Shown here one piece after another: positions 11,251 through 25,194 of a stretch of 64,000 nucleotides of DNA. Position 1 is the stretch's first letter; every line of letters begins with the position of its first letter. The DNA is taken from assembly GCA_012295275.1 (NCBI GenBank), contig CM022679.1, positions 24,479,502 to 24,543,501 of the forward strand. The letters run 5' to 3'. The DNA comes from Chrysomallon squamiferum (lineage: Eukaryota; Mollusca; Gastropoda; Neomphalida; Peltospiridae). Below the pieces are notes generated by a model that was given only the letters and a program-made list of their open reading frames with translations, ran no database searches and was not told the DNA's origin. The position numbers and the translations under genes are program-made.

Positions 11251-14200
11251 GTAATAAATAAATCAATTCTGATTAAAAACTTTTGCCTTGTACTAATATG
11301 TAATGTCCAGTAAATATTTTATTTTTCCTGCAAAAACTTGTACAGATAAAAAAAAAATTAAATAGTAGTAACTGGCTCTTATTCTAAATTAAAATATATT
11401 CTTGTCACACAGAAACTGAAAATATTGTTTAATAATCCAGAAACAATTTTTTAACATAACATGAAAACAAATTGTTACTGTTTAATAGCTGTAATATTAA
11501 TTTCTAATTTCCAAAGCTACATGCCTATATTGATTATAAAACTGTATTATCTATACCATTAAACAATCAGAATCTTTTTATGCTGACATGTTCTGATATC
11601 ATATTTTTATATATATATTATTAGAGGTACACTCATTGAAAAGAAACGTTCCATTGTCCAGATGATCAAGAAAAAAGTTGCAAAAGTCCCTTCAGTAACT
11701 TATGATCCTTTGAGAAGAGTTAACAGCACAGGTTTTGGATGCGTAAGTATTATTTTAGACAAACTGGAATTGCTCCATATAAGCACTGAATTGTTTCAGG
11801 GTCTTTATGAAGAGCATAGCTCTATATGTGGGTATATGTGTCTCTGTGTGTGTGTGTGTGTGCACATAGTTCAAGAAAATGGGGTAAGGTGCAAGCTGGT
11901 TCATTTTTCATGCTCTTGCCGGTTAAACCTGAGGCTTAAACTGTTCAGTAGTTTTAATGAATGTAGTTGTAATGTACAGAATGAGTAATTAACTTTTAAA
12001 ATAAATATCTGATCCCATTTATTTAAATTTGGCATCATGCCAAACATCTTAGAAGATTTTCTGAATTAGCAAAGTTAACAAACTGTGAATTTTAAAATTC
12101 TGACATGTACATTAGTGACTTTATATTTCAGGTTTACATCGGAAGTGATGACCATGGAGCAATAGTCTCAACAATTCCCTTAGTCAGTGAATCAAATCTT
12201 CATCATGACCCTCATGGTATCACTTATGAAAATGGAGCTTACTTAGTTATGGAGAGGTTTGTTAATATATAAATATCCCATTATTTACATATTGAATATA
12301 GTAATATTAAGGTCTTGTTTTTAATAAGTTATAAATGACTATTTTGGATAATGTTATAATATTTAGATATTTTAAAAGAAACACTGTTTAATTTATATTA
12401 ATAATAATATATTTTGGGGATTATTTTGAATTAGAATTTGTGATCTTTGGATGTTAATGAAATTATATTTTTCATTTTATCATTTTGTTATGCATATTCT
12501 ATTTTTATGTTAATAAAATACCTTATCAACATTGCTTCCTCAGTTCATTAAAATATTTGTCATTTTTAACAACATTCTCAAAACTTTTATAAAGGACTTT
12601 CATGCTGTTATTATTATTATTATTATTACTAAAGATGTACATAGGATTGACATTTTCAATTTATTTTTTCCATTTTCTATTTTAGTATGACATGGTGCAA
12701 TAGTGCAGTGACAGTGAAACGACTTCATCATGATGATCAGCCTGGAGGATACATTGACTTGCTAATCACAGAAATGGGAAATATGGGGTTTGCACTAATT
12801 AACAAAATTTGTCAGTTGCTTTATTTACTTAATAAATGTCCAACCATTACCAATACCAGTGAAAAATACTTTACATTTATATTACTTAAATGTATTGAAT
12901 TGCAGTTTTCAACAAAGAGAGCTATCTGGCATTTAGAATTGTAGAAAATTATAGATTTATATTTGAAAAAGCAGTAATCACTGAATTCTTATTTGTGTTA
13001 TTTTATTACAGTAAAATTCGTCATCCAAACATTTTGCTGTTGATGGGTGTTTGCCAAACAAATAGTCTCGATAACATGGTACTAGTCTTTGAACGTATTG
13101 GATTAGGATCACTCTATTATTATTTGCATCAAAGAGTAAGTGATTTATGAATAATTAATGAGAAGATATTTAATTTCTTAGGTAATTATGCAGCATTTAC
13201 CACATTTATTTTTGGTTTGTTATTTTGACAAAGAATATGACAAATGTCTGTAACTCTAAAATGATATTATATACATGTTTTTACTATCAATTGTTGTTGT
13301 GGGGTTTTTTTTGTTGTTTTTTTCAATTTATTTTTATTTTGAAATTCCAGCTTGAAAGACTTCCAACACAAAATATCCGTGATATTCTTCTACAGATTTG
13401 TAGTGCTTTAGTTTTCATACACCAGCAGAACTATATTCACTGTGGCTTATCATCTCATGCTATAAATCTTGTCAACCCTTATATTGCCAAATTAGGAAAT
13501 TTTGAGTATATGACACAGTCGTGAGTATCTTGTTAGAATGGAAATGTGAAAAGACTCATAAGTTTTACAGAATAAAGTTTAAAAAAAGAAACATCTGATT
13601 TTTTATGTCTCTTGATGATATTAATTATTAATGGCTTTCAGTCTTCATGGTTAAAGGTTTTTATAAATTTAGTTTTTTGTGTTTACGTATTTATTTTTGA
13701 TCAGCTAAAATAAATTTTAGATCTTGTTATTGGGTATCTTGATATATTAAAATCCACAATTCAAAAAGTGCTGTATATAATTTTATATTTAAATTTCCAG
13801 AAGCTATAGGAATAGATTTGACAAATAAGAAAGAAAGTAATAAATGTTATAAGAAAGCAATATTTAAAAAAATGATAAGAAATTAACAATTATATCAAAT
13901 GTTTTGGCAGTTCTAAGTCAGATATGGGCAAGCAGAGCTCAGTTTCTGATCACATTTCTCAGAATGCTCTGTATAACTGGATGGCACCAGAATTAATGTT
14001 GAATGAGCCAGCAACATATGCATCTGATGTCTATAGCTATTGCTGCATTATTTGGGAAATGTTTGAAAGTGAGTTTATGTGGTAAACTTTGATACAATGA
14101 ATCAATGAATGTTTGACAACACCCCAGCACAAAGAACATACTTTGATATATTAAAGTAACATTTTTCATATTCTTTTGGGGAATTAATTATTTGAGAGCT

Positions 14201-17200
14201 GAAGTTACTTAGATGCATTCAAATAACCTTTTGAATATCTTTTTGGGGATTTAATTATTTGGGAGCTGACACCACTTTTCCAAAGGTAAATAGAACATGA
14301 AAGCAAAATTCAGTTAGACCTAATTGACATTTACCACTTTCAGAATTGCATGCTTTATCTAGAATAGACTGAAATAGTTTGAAGTGGTTTTATTTATAAT
14401 AAATTAAAAGTAATTGAACAAAATTTGGGCACTGACAGTTTGCACATTTATGGGTTTGAACAGAAGACACTGGATTTTGTAAATGTGTTGTTAAGTTACT
14501 TTCATAATAGCTATGTGATTTATGATACTTCTGTTTGAAAGTTCTTAGAAGTAAAACATTTTCATTTAGATGAAGTTCCTTGGGATATGTGTGAAGCAAG
14601 CTTCATCAAACATAAGTTAACAGTTGAACAAAAGACTGTCCCAATGAATAAAAGCAAAATTCCAGAGCCTTTCAGATCCATAGCTCAGCAAGGACTTAAT
14701 TTGAAACCAGAAGAAAGAAGTATCACTTTTGATCAAATCAATCAAGGGATGTTTGGACATCTAGATCAGGTAAATGGGAAAAAAAAAAGTGTTTTGATAT
14801 GTTTTATTTTTAAATACAGTTGTTTTCTATCAAATTATATTGATGATACTTTATGTTACTTCATTTTTCATAAAATAACTCACTTTATCATGTTGTTGTT
14901 GTTGTTGTTGTTGTTACTTGAAATGGATGACAGTTTGTAAAATTTATTTAATGGAGTTTTGTGGTATGTAGATATTAAAGAACCTTCAGATCTAATATAA
15001 GAAGTAGATATCCATTTTCTTTATTTTAATGCCACTATTCTTTTGTGTGTAAAGTTCAGCTCTTCTAATAACTATAACATAAATCTTGTTTGTATTATCA
15101 TTAACAACAAAAGAAAAGTTTATGACATATAAATAAACTACAGAATTTGTAAATTTTTTTTATTTTTTTTTATTTATCTGTTGTTTTATTTATGCTCCTG
15201 ATGTCAAATGCATTATTTTAAACACTAGGCTGCAACTAACTTCAGTCCTGAAAAGTCTTCAGTTACATTTTCTCCTTCAAGAACAAAGAAGATAAATTCT
15301 CAGAAATCTAAAGGTTCTAAGTATTCACCAGATTCCAGTGAAGGAGATGTTGCAAAGCAAAAACAAAGGTATGAGAATACAGGATCTCAACGCAGTCTTG
15401 ATAAAAAATCAGATTTACCCAGGAACATAGAGCTGCATCAAAAACAATCTAATGAAAACCATAATTATGGACCTTGGGATATGCATGAACAATGGATGAT
15501 CAGTTATCCGTAAGTTTCCCCCCAAAAAGTAAAATAATAACTGGGGCAAATAATGTCTTAGTATTGCATTGTTTATAACCATGCATAGTAACATTCTAAA
15601 TGAAATGAATAAAAGATAAAGACTTTCTTCATATATATATATATATATATATTTTTTAGTGAACTGTGATAATAAATGTTGCATTGTTTGCTGAATCAAA
15701 CTGATCTTTTTGCACTGTTTCATGATATTCACTTAACAAAGAAATTATCAATTTTTGTAGGCAATTTTCTAATAAATTGTTCTCTTTTTCTTTCTTTTTT
15801 TAATTTAAGTATATTTAGAAAACTTACATATTATCTCAAATAAACATAAAGGTTAATATATTAAAATGGACAGAAATTTGTAAGATTGGGCATTTTATTT
15901 TGAGATTATCATTTTGACCAAAATATTTAGAGTTTTACAAATGTAACATTTCATTGTCTTAGTCTTAATAGGCTACTTGATTTGATTTAGCATCACATGC
16001 ATATCGCAAGACCATATTTTAATTTTTGATTCTTTACTTTTTGATATCTGTTCTTATTAATTAGAGAGATAATAATCAACATATCGGTGAAAGCTCAAGT
16101 ATTCTGAATGATTCACAAGTAATTTGGTTATAATAGTTTTGTTACTGTCTTCTAACAAGTTAATGTTTGTGAAAAGGGTGAAAAATTTAGACATCATCTG
16201 ATAGAATATTGTATAATAAGAATTAAAACCACCATATTGCCTACTTCATTTATGCTATTTATGCTACAGAAATGGATTTGAATAATTGGTTTATGTTTGC
16301 TGTCACTGTCAAAAAATAAATGATGAGAACACATGATCAACAAATGACATTTTAAAAACTGAAGCAAATTGTTTTTATTATTTGAATAAAAATTATTGTT
16401 GTGCATTTTTAAAACTGTTTCATTCTAATGACTTCATATTGTTGAACAAAACCAGAATCAAAACAATGCTATATTGTGAATAATAATTTAAACAAATTCA
16501 AATGTTGATATACTGAACTGACTGTCCCATTTGAAAGTCTCTTAATAATATATTTATCAAACAAGAATTTAATCCTCAATTTTTAAATTAATATTACTAA
16601 ACTTAAAATTTACAGAGGACTTTCCAATACATTTGTGGATATTTAAAAATAAATATATTTTGTGAATTAGTATTTATCAGAGAATCATGAACTGTTATAC
16701 ATTCTGCTGTAAATGAATTTAAGAATTTTGAATTTAGTTGTTCAAACAAATAGCCTGAAATTTTGTATGTATTGTCAAATAATAGTTTACACTTACAACC
16801 AATATTTAATAATAAAATATAATAAAATAACAAGCTTCCTGTGATGGAAGGGATCTGATATTTCCTATTATTGTGCCATTTTGTATTAACATATGTATAA
16901 AAGGCTTCAAATGACTAATTACTGTACAGTATTTTGCAATGAATTTTCTATTCATTTTCTTTACTTAATTGTGTCATAATAAAATAGAATCTGACATTGT
17001 GCATTTCATGAATTCTTATTATCAAAAATAAATAACAAACTGTATCTAAATAAAATATTGAACACTTAAATAAATCTTATTATTATTTATCTTAAATTTT
17101 AATAGAACATATATATATATATTTTTTTTTAATTAGCAGTCAGTTCAGTTATAAGGAAGAAAGAAACAACAAACTAAAGAAATAAAAATGTAAAATGACT

Positions 17201-18495
17201 ATGATTCAGATATATAAAAAAATTCAGGTTTAATATACAGATGAATTCCATGACAGTAATGAGACATAAGAAAAATAATTAATAATGATAAATTCATTTT
17301 TTTCTTTCATATTATTTAGTAGTCTGCTTCAGTTCAGATATATCTTCATTTTTCTTTTTCTTTACTTTTTTCAAATAGAAATTATTAAAATATTAGTTTT
17401 TCTTGTAGGAAAATTAAATAAATCAGTTTTAATTTTAATGCAAAACCAAATTTTGTTGTCTTTTTCTCTTTTTCAAATTTACCTTATAAACAATGGCATT
17501 AATGTTTTCCAGCTGTCCTAATTTTATATAATCTATATTCTTTTTTTCTTTTCTTTTTTTTAAGTAAAAATGATTCAGGGTCAGATATATGCTCACAAGA
17601 TATGTACTCAGAAGATGGTAATTCCACTGAGAAGTATTTTGAAACTCCACCCACATATTATACAGATAAATCAGGATACAAGTTCACTCGTTTTTGTACA
17701 GGCAAAAGGTAGAATCATTTGTAGAATATTTATATTTGTCTTCAGGACAACAAAATCTTGAGTTAATACCTATATGAAATTACATATTTTCTTTTAATAG
17801 ATGTCAAAATTATTTTACTGAAATTGCCTAACACTGTTATTAATTACAGAGTCTTAATGTTGATTCTGTTTAGAAAAAATGTGTTGATTATTTTATATGA
17901 ATTGCAAAAACAATTTAGATGAATTATATATAAATACTTTTAATGGTCGTTCATTAAACTAAACATAATTTTGAAGATATCCAACAATAAACATAGTGCA
18001 CTAGATCATAGAAATATAATGAACTGAAGTTATTTTTAATTTATTGTTTTAGTGATTGGACATGTGAAATTACCCACAGACAAGAAGGAGATAGATTTGG
18101 ATATGCTGCTGAAATACACAAGGTGATGAAACCTGAGAACAGAGTAAAAACTATTATGAGAGCTGAAGTTGAAGGCTTTCTGAAAAGGTAACTCTGACAT
18201 CAACACAATAAATTTATCATAATGAACATAGCAATTTAAGAATGCTTAATTGGCTGTTTACACATTGTTTCTTTATTTGTATTTTGTATTTTTTTAATTT
18301 GGTTTGGTACTAACAAATTGTAGTCATGAGATTAATGACTGTAGCACAGCAGAATTGCCTTAAAATATATGAAAACCTTTTGCAAAATGGTATAGCTAAA
18401 AAAAAAAAAAATGTAACATAATAATAAGTAACAATATTACAACAAAACATAACTATATATATGAATATGTATAATATATATGTATATTTATATGC

Positions 18496-18528
<33 letters not shown>

Positions 18529-19771
18529 ACGAAAATGTTTAAGCTTAGCTGACCAATAAATATTTTTTTTAGTTATAATTAAAATTATTATAAGAAACAG
18601 CTATGGTCAAGTAATGTTTTTGTATTTCAGAGAAGCTGAGCTTTTGGAATCAAGACAGTCATCACCTGCTCAACCTGATAAACGCCAGATATTTAGCTAC
18701 ATGACTGTTGATCGAGCATTGAACGACACTAATGATCGTGTATGTAAGCCTGCTACACACTGGGTAGATCCCAATAATCCAAAAAGCAACAGTTTGAAAC
18801 TTTCTTCTGCTGGAAGTCTGTTTGCACTGTACAATGTTGGAGTTAATCCAGATGAAAGTTTTAGGCAGCCAGTGAGTCCTTCAGTACTACACTTCAGCCA
18901 GAAACTGCATACCAGCATATTTGATAAAGACAGCGATGATGAAAATGTTTGCAGTGTTGAAGAGCAAAAGGTAGAGAAGGACAAATGTGAGAAAAAAGAA
19001 CGGTAGGAATGTATATTGATTTTATTTTCATAAATTGTTTACTATTAAAAAAAGTTTTAATTTTAAATTTATATGGTTTTCACTTTTTGGCTTATAAATT
19101 ACCCATATAATTACTCTGATAATTGAAACATGATCTTATTAATATTATATGAAATTTCTTTGTCTGCTGAGTGGTAGTAATGTCAGAATTGCTTTTTAAA
19201 GTATTCAAGTGAACTTAAACAAGTGACTGATCACACATTATTTTAGATATAAACCTCTTTTTTATTATTATTACTATTTACTTTTTCATTTTTTTTATTA
19301 ATTTATCAATTTATATTTTTGTTATTTTTATTTTTTTAAATGCTATACAATGCTGCATTTTTAAGATTTGGGCTACTTTTTTAACAGTTTTAATTAAAAT
19401 ATATATACATACATATATATTTCTTTTTTAAATGCAGCCTAAAACCAGATCCACATTGGTATGGTGGTAAAGGCAGTGTTAAGAATCTTGTGCATGTGTA
19501 CCAAGATCATGTTGAAGATGTAAGATTATGAATATTTTTATTTCCTGCTTGCTTCCCTGAGTGCTGTCTGCCTGAAGTTATTTGTGCTTACAATGTTTTG
19601 TTTAATTTATTATTAATTCCAATAAATATTATTATTTACGATAGTATAAACTACATTATAACTCACTAAAAAGAAAGATTAATTAAACTCTCTTCAAAAA
19701 TACTAATAATTATAGTATAGGTATTTTGTATTTTGGTTAGATAATTTACATGATCAAAAATAGACATTCTT

Positions 19772-19802
<31 letters not shown>

Positions 19803-22800
19803 TTTTTATTTATATATTTATATTTTTTCATTATTATTATTATTTCTATTATTTAATTTCTTTTCTTTTCTTTTTTTCTTTTTTTTTTCCTGTAATAGCA
19901 TCTTTTCCAACAGTCTGTACTTGAAGGAAAGCTAGCTCCAAAACACAACACTGGAGACCAAAATAAGGTGAAAAATATTGTTTGATATATTTACTTTTTT
20001 TAATTGAAGTATATTAAAAATGCTAACAACTAGTTTCTGATATCAACACTATAACAGTTAAGTTTAAATATATTTGTTCAAAATGTTTATAGGTGATTAA
20101 ATGTACTTTGAATAATAACAAAACTTGGAAATAATTATTTTTTCACCTACCACTTATTGCAAATGTTTAAAATATTTTGAAATGTGAAATACTGTGTCAT
20201 ATAATGAATTGGTAGACATAATAAGAAAAATATGCCTATCATTGTGACTTGGATATAATCATTAAGCTATTTTAATACTCACATGCCCACTGCAATTTCT
20301 TTTCCTTAAGAGTTTTAGTTACTGTTTTATAAATTATTTCTTTTAGAATTAGTGTTCATATAGGATGTCTTTAACTGAAAATCTGTAGTCTTTTGCTTCT
20401 TTACAACTTAGTGTGTATGTGCATAGAAATTTAAAATCCAATCACACTAACTCTACATATAATTATTTTGCATTACAATGGGTACTTCAAGGAATTTTTA
20501 AATTTTATTTAAATTACAGCTAATTGGAACCAGAATTGGATAAAACTTCCAATCACAGTGAAATGCCCCACATATCAGACCCTGAAGGTTTGTTTTGGAA
20601 TTCAAAAAGCAAATGACACACTTACATATTTGTAAAACATTATACACATACAAAGTAGGCTGTGTTCAGTATTCTGTTCCAAGAACCCTAGAATAAACAT
20701 TCAGTCAGCTGTTTTGTAACTTCTTTCATCTCTGAAACTTCAAGCAAATCAGCCTTGAGTTGTTTGCCACACTGTTAGTGTGTTAGACAATTACAAAGAG
20801 AGTAAATTTTTTATGGACAGCAGAGTTCCTATTAGTGGCATAACCAGAACTCATCATAATCTTATTACATTAAGTATAAAATAGTAAAAGTAAGAAAATG
20901 AGTAAGAAACTCCATTTGATAAAAATTATCTTTAAAAATATATATCTTTAATGGGTATAAAAATTGATTAAAGGATTATAAGTTCTGAGATTGGTTATTC
21001 TTAAAATGATAATGTTAATGGAATGTTATGCTAAGAAAACATAAGATAATTACTAAAGTAACATCACATTATTATTATTATTAATTTTTGTTTTCTTTGT
21101 TCTTGTTTCCTTATTTTTAAATTTGTTCATTGTTTCTATTTATCTGTTTATTTATTTATTTATGTATTTTATTAATATTGTAATATGTTAAATTCATATC
21201 TAACTAAAAAAAAAAATTATCAAAAAATAGACTCCATATCATTTCAGACTTTTTTGTTGTTGTGTTTGTTTTTGTTGTTTTGTGTTTTGTTTTGTTTTCC
21301 TCAGAATTAAATAAAATCAGTTTTTTTGTATTCAGCAGTATATAGTTTTGTTATACAAATATATTTTAAAATTTTCTAGTATACTATTTTGTTGTTCTGG
21401 CTTTTTTTCCAAAAAGTTTTAGCTGGAATAGTAAGCAAAGACAATGAGATTCCTTGGCCTTCTGATTCTCTGGCATGTTTAATGGAACGTGAACCTTCAG
21501 ATGCAGTTGGACATGTAGAAAGTGATTTCTGTGTTACAGGCACTGAAATGGAATTAACCAATGTTAGTTTGACAGACACACACTTAGAGTGCCCTGATTT
21601 GACCAATGTCACAACAGCCAGTGTCACACCAGTAACAAAAAGTACTATTTACATTGCATTTTTGACATACTGTTTTTTTTTTTTTCCATTATCTCTTTTC
21701 TTTTATTCAAACTTTATAATACTTTTTAGTGGACTGTTATTGTTGTTTAATTTCTTCTGTTTAGATTTTTGTAATGTTTTTGGCTGGTGTTTTCTTTTTT
21801 CTTTTCCTTTTTTTTTTTTTTTTCTTCAGCTTTGTTTCTTATTGGGTTTTCTTGTTGGGTTTTGTAGTTTCACTGATGTTGAAAATAAAATGCACTATTT
21901 TTAAAGATGCTGCAGGTTTTTAGTTGGATTAAATGAATGATTTTAATCAAAGTTGGTTTGGGTTTTTTCACAAATTAGTGAAATATTCATAATTAATTTG
22001 TAATTAAAAGCTTAACTTCAGACAATAATGTGTCTTCTTTGTAATCATTAACAATACTGGGATGATAGTCATGTATGAAATTAGAATATATTTGATTACT
22101 ATATTTAACTACTGAGTCAAAAATGTAGAATATATTACTTCTTAACTACTGAGTCAAAATTTCAGAATTGTGTTTCTGTACCAAAAAATGCAATTTTCAG
22201 TTAATTTAATATTGAAGTCTTTTTTGTTTAACATTTTTGGATGTAAAAAAACATTAGTTACTTATAAATTAGGAACAATGAGGTTCGACTTAGTTGCCAA
22301 TAAAATATTTACTCTTAAATATAGAAATACCAATTGTTGGTCTGTGCAATTTACAGGTGTAAGTCCCGAATCTGTTACTAGCATTGACTCAGTTTCACTT
22401 GAATTTTGGATAAGAGAACAACTAGAAAGACTTAGACAAGAGATAATTAATGATGAGGCTGAAGATGTGGAAATTAAAAATGAATTTTCTATAAAAATCT
22501 ATTACCATCTGGATGGAAGTAATGAGGCTGATGCAAAAGAAATGATTAATTTGCATAAAGACTCTGCAGAAGATAAAAATATCCCAAATCTGGATGTCAG
22601 TATGAAAAGAGAGAATAATGAAAGTAATAAAAATATGGAACCAGACAACCAGTTAGTGAAAATGATGAATGCTCCAGAGAAGCAGCCAGCTGGAATTAAA
22701 AGAACAGATAATTACCTGTCATGTAAGCTTCTCATTTAACAAAAAAGAGAAAAATTTGGACAGTTGAACCTCATTAATCCTAGTTCATTTGTAACTGATG

Positions 22801-25194
22801 TGTTTATATTGTTATAATATAATCTTTAAAAAAAATTAAAGTTGCAGTTTGTTACTTATTGGTTCATTATAATAATAATTAGAGATTACTGAGGTTTAAC
22901 TGTTAAAATTTGAATTTGTTTGATGTGTCTGATGTTAATGATATTTTTTGTCTCATAATTATATTAGCAAAAATTTTTAAAATAATTCATCAAGCATAAA
23001 AGTAACTATTACTTATAAGTACTGTTTAATATTACTTGTAGATATTTTTTCTTACAGCAGTTTTAAGCAAAACATTGCTCTAACAATATTTCTTTTTGTT
23101 TGAGACCTAGTCACATATTAAATTAGATTTTGCGTTAACTAAAAAATTAACTTTTGTCCTACAGGCATGAAAGTATTATTACAAATATGACATTTTCATA
23201 TATGATAGAATGGAAGAATGTAAACATTTTCATCGCTGATAGGATTTTCTTTTGAGTGGATTTTTTTAAATATTTTTTTTGTTTTTGTTATTGTTTATTT
23301 TTTCTTTAGCAAAAAGAGACAGTGATGGGAGTTTATTAAAAGAAGTCATGGAAGAATTAAGCAGATCACAGGCAAAGCGTAGAGCACAACGAAGGGTAAA
23401 TAGGAATTGTTTTTGTTACTCAAGAAATATACATTTCTAATTTTAAAAATCTGTTTTTGTTTTAAAAAGTACCTTTATAAAAACATTACATTTAAACACA
23501 AGGTGTTTTTTGTTTTAACTTTAAGAGTATAAAAGAAAATATACATTTGTAATACAGGTTCATATTCAAAAATCCGGCAACCTCCGCACCTGAGGAGTGC
23601 CTGATTTTTTATCATTATGCATGCTGTGTATATTTAACAGAAAATGTCTGTTTTTTAATATCATACACTGTTGAAGAGCCAATGTCGTATGTTTCACGGA
23701 AATGCCGCTATTACATGTTTTTAGCACTTCCACTTTCTCTGCGATGTTTACGTTTTACACCACCTCTTTTCTTTTCTGAATCCATAATGGGGCTACACAG
23801 CAGCAAAAAAATGATAAAATGAGAAGGAATGAGCAGGAATGTTTATAAGCAGGTGCAAGCAAGACCCATCAAAACATAAATAGTGGCTCCAGAAAACAGT
23901 GGTGCACCAACACAGTAAATTTGAAAATGTGCTCCAAAATCCATGACAGAAATCTGAAGGAACCAGATTTTTGAATGTCAAACTTTATTTGCTAGGAAAA
24001 AAATAAAAATAAAAAACAAAATGTACTTATATAATAACATTACATTAGATTTAAAAAGCTAAAAAAAATCTTAATGATAAGAAGACATATTAATATATTA
24101 ATATATAGGTTCCAGGAAATGAATTTGACCTGAGGGAGTATTATATTGATGATGAAATTGAAAAGAGTGGTTTGAAATTAGGTGGTGGTAGAGAAAACTG
24201 GACACTTCCAAAACTATCCCCAGAATCTGGAATGACTAACAAAAGTGAACTGACCAGTTCAACTGGATGTAAGTCATACCTTTTGTTATTTTCTGTTATT
24301 AAGAAGTTTATATATTTTTTTTATTATCAGATTGTATCGTAATGATGATTTTATTACAGATTTTAATGTGAAACAGTAGTTACCTGTTGTCTATTTTAAA
24401 TGTCTGATGTAAAGAATAGGAGTCTTATGATTTGGTATTGTAAATATAGTAGGATTAGCACTGTTGTAGTCTGACCTCTAGAATACTAATTTTGAAGTTA
24501 TTGGATTATATGTAAAATATGATCTTTATTCACTTCAGTTTCAGATAGAACTCTCAGTGTAAGGGATGAGAAAAAAGACAGAATTGTTCAAAACAAATCA
24601 AATGTTGTTCCAAAACCTACAGTCACCACTCGAACAAGTGAAAGAAAGGTATAGTCTTATTACTAACTTTATTATTAATGTTTAAAATATTTTTAACTAT
24701 TCTTTACTATTACAAAATTTTATAAGAACAGTATTTTTGACCTCCAGTTATTGATAAATTGATGGAGAAGGAAAATGACAAAAATTTTGTTCTATAGAGG
24801 AATGTTTTTTGGGAAAAAGATTAATCTTTAGAACTGAAAATGGATTTTACTGCTTATGTCTATTATATTCTGATTCACGAAGATGGAATTCAATCAAATG
24901 GTAAATATTAGATCATTTCTATTTTTTAATGTTTATTATTTATTTATTTATTTTACTTTATCTTATTTTATCATTTTATTATTATTATTGTTTTTTTCCA
25001 TTGTTTCTTCTTTGCAGCCTAAATCAAAATCTAAAGGCTACACAACAACAGTGACAGTTACATCAAGTATTGACAGACCAGGGGAACATCAGCTTAAACA
25101 CACAGCAACTGATCTTGATACTGGTGAAATAAAAACACTTCATGAACAGAAGGTCCTTGCAAGTTCTGTTGTGTCAAAAATCATTCCACAGTGA
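9032..25194 (+). CDS. TEX14: TEX14-like protein (ankyrin repeats plus pseudokinase), at least 22 coding exons
   Basis: In mammals TEX14 is a germ-cell intercellular-bridge protein that blocks abscission by binding CEP55. Exons read from splice sites: 9032-9170, 9789-9903, 11002-11250, 11625-11742, 12132-12256, 12686-12787, 13012-13135, 13351-13520, 13911-14068, 14570-14769, 15229-15509, 17565-17708, 18053-18187, 18631-19002, 19438-19519, 19899-19967, an unclear exon near 20534-20587, 21417-21641, 22357-22722, 23310-23395, 24109-24268, 24539-24648 and 25018-25194. Phases agree except around 20.5-21.4 kb. The product is about 1,250 residues (human about 1,500). Ankyrin repeats lie at residues about 20-165, with the TEX14-like signatures GQTPLF, SYGANPN and AGGDLRLHDRDGKT. 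The kinase-like domain spans about 195-495. It keeps the beta-3 lysine (VTVKRL) and APE (WMAPEL), but HRD is HCG and DFG is GNF, so catalysis is unlikely. The tail is Ser/Asp/Glu-rich. I saw no GPPX3Y CEP55-binding motif; the closest is ETPPTYY at 17.6 kb. A role in germ-cell bridges is inferred from homology only. Confidence 0.88.
11625..14769 (+). other. TEX14: TEX14 exons 4-10: pseudokinase domain
   Basis: The lobes can be followed across seven exons. They run: a degenerate glycine loop (NSTGFGCVY), the beta-3 lysine in AVTVKRLH, an alpha-C region, KIRHPNILLLMGVC, the hinge LVFERIGLGSL, then HCGLSS in place of HRDLKP, LGNFEY in place of DFG, NWMAPEL, and SDVYSYCCIIWEM. The proton-acceptor Asp, the catalytic-loop Asn and the DFG Asp are all absent. 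This combination is typical of TEX14, which is described as kinase-dead in vertebrates. The introns hold AT-rich filler, including a (TTG)n run near 14896-14916. Confidence 0.85.
14896..14916. repeat. (TTG)n microsatellite in TEX14 intron
   Basis: Seven TTG units lie in the intron after the pseudokinase exons. Confidence 0.9.
18478..18530. repeat. (TATATG)n hexamer microsatellite in TEX14 intron
   Basis: Imperfect TATATG/TATATT units sit about 100 bases upstream of the acceptor of the exon at 18631. Confidence 0.85.
19769..19820. repeat. (TTTA)n microsatellite in TEX14 intron
   Basis: TTTA tetramers continue into a T-rich tract that serves as the polypyrimidine run before the acceptor at 19898. 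Confidence 0.9.
23555..23985 (-). mobile_element. Degenerate pogo/Tigger-like DNA transposon (MITE-like), TA target sites
   Basis: The segment lies in the TEX14 intron between 23395 and 24109. Its ends are imperfect inverted repeats sharing the core ATTCAAAAATC(C/T)GG: the left end starts CAGGTTCATATTC and the right end, complemented, starts AAGTTTGACATTC. Each end is flanked by TA (23553-23554 and 23986-23987), as expected for Tc1/mariner/pogo insertion. On the minus strand, an ATG near 23780 begins MDSEKKRGGVKRKH, then after a stop and frame shift a second piece reads GSSTVYDIKKQ. That resembles the helix-turn-helix of Tigger/Jerky CENP-B-type transposases. No catalytic domain remains. At 431 bp it is a non-autonomous deletion derivative. 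Jerky and Tigger cannot be told apart here. Confidence 0.78.

Noticed and set aside
11662-11988. 108-residue plus-strand open frame
   Set aside because: Only its first part is a TEX14 exon; after the donor at 11743 it is intron read-through containing a TG repeat.
22170-22356. Upstream part of a 189-residue plus-strand open frame as extra TEX14 coding sequence
   Set aside because: An acceptor ending at 22356 and the phase of the previous donor (21641) indicate that coding starts at 22357; the part before it is intron.
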